From contig HF995374.1 in assembly GCA_000432335.1 (NCBI GenBank), positions 1 to 64,000 of the forward strand: a stretch of 64,000 bases of DNA. The letters are read 5' to 3'. A model generated the notes under the pieces. It was not told where the DNA came from and made no database searches. It saw nothing but the letters and a program-made list of their open reading frames with translations. The stretch is from Firmicutes bacterium CAG:646 (GTDB taxonomy: Bacteria > Bacillota > Clostridia > Lachnospirales > Lachnospiraceae). Shown in pieces: positions 63,835 through 64,000 of the stretch. A program made the position numbers and the translations under genes. Numbering within the stretch: the first letter of the stretch is position 1; every line of letters starts with the position of its first letter.

Positions 63835-63895
63835 AAAAAGGGGCTGTCGCACGTAGACATTTTTGAAAAAATGCGGAATGCGGCATCCCCTTTTT
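63835..63895 (+). terminator. Terminator before radA
   Basis: AAAAAGGGGCTGTCGCA (63835-63851) pairs with 63879-63895 (one mismatch, one G-U), followed by the T-run. A small inner stem CATTTTT/AAAAAATG lies in the loop. Confidence 0.85.
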
Positions 63896-63909
63896 CTAAT
63901 GGAGGTGCT

Positions 63910-64000
63910 ATGGCGAAAGGAAAAAAGACGGTGTTTTTCTGTCAGGAATGTGGTTACGAATCACCGAAATGGATGGGGCAGTGCCCGGCATGCAGACAAT
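63910..64000 (+). CDS. radA: DNA repair protein RadA (3' end outside window)
   Basis: The first 30 codons show the RadA zinc finger: [24 protein letters not shown], with CxxC twice and the family YxSPKWMGxCPxC block. RadA is a RecA-like helicase aiding branch migration in recombination. ATG 63910 follows GGAGGTG. Finding radA after clpC is the standard Firmicute order. Confidence 0.93.
   Translation, partial: MAKGKKTVFFCQECGYESPKWMGQCPACRQ

Overview
The window reads as chromosomal DNA of an anaerobic, spore-forming Firmicute of the family Lachnospiraceae (Blautia / Mediterraneibacter-like). This rests on moderate G+C, strong AGGAGG ribosome sites, sporulation genes (spoIIGA, sigE, sigG, ylmC/ymxH, a SleC-like cortex lysin), pyrophosphate-type phosphofructokinase with pyruvate phosphate dikinase, FeoA-FeoA-FeoB, and a two-gene SufC/SufB iron-sulfur system. 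No ribosomal RNA, CRISPR array or prophage was seen. The species was not determined.

Layout. 1-15135: a glycan-use locus with a GH95 fucosidase (5' end outside the window), a GH35-type beta-galactosidase, a membrane AraC regulator, a three-gene sugar ABC importer, two tandem GH109-type enzymes and a GH2 beta-galactosidase. No enzyme whose N-terminus is visible has a signal peptide, so imported oligosaccharides are probably cut inside the cell. The set fits alpha-GalNAc- and alpha-fucose-capped host glycans such as blood group A/H structures. 15300-24558: a DUF6062 protein, PPi-phosphofructokinase, PPDK, a DUF4160/DUF2442 pair, a polyol or hexuronate dehydrogenase and an M32 carboxypeptidase. 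24759-28199: a GH13 alpha-glucosidase, then aroE-aroD. 28384-36752: spoIIGA-sigE and sigG, separated by feoA-feoA-feoB, a deleted transposase and a MATE pump. 36764-43147: a minus-strand radical SAM/queuosine-precursor transporter pair, an orphan AAA ATPase and ylmC, followed by nrdR, an NhaC-type antiporter and alaA. 43253-53016: a zinc-type ArsR, sufC-sufB, ridA, truA, luxS, an HtrA protease, CorA and DegV. 53129-60098: pyrH-frr-uppS-cdsA-dxr-rseP and a SleC-like gene. 60211-64000: tRNA-Leu, a GntR regulator, clpC, a small conserved protein and the start of radA.

The most unusual signal is a 47-nucleotide sequence, identical in three places (15.2, 22.9 and 43.2 kb). Each copy sits in the loop of a hairpin whose stem is unrelated to the other two, and each hairpin lies between convergent genes. 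Other sequence-level observations are an 18-pair hairpin burying the sigG start codon, a DtxR-type palindrome on the feo promoter, a spoIIG promoter with a 21-base spacer and a Spo0A-like box, and a catalytic-site substitution in the GH95 enzyme. Functions are inferred from remembered family motifs, since no database search was possible.
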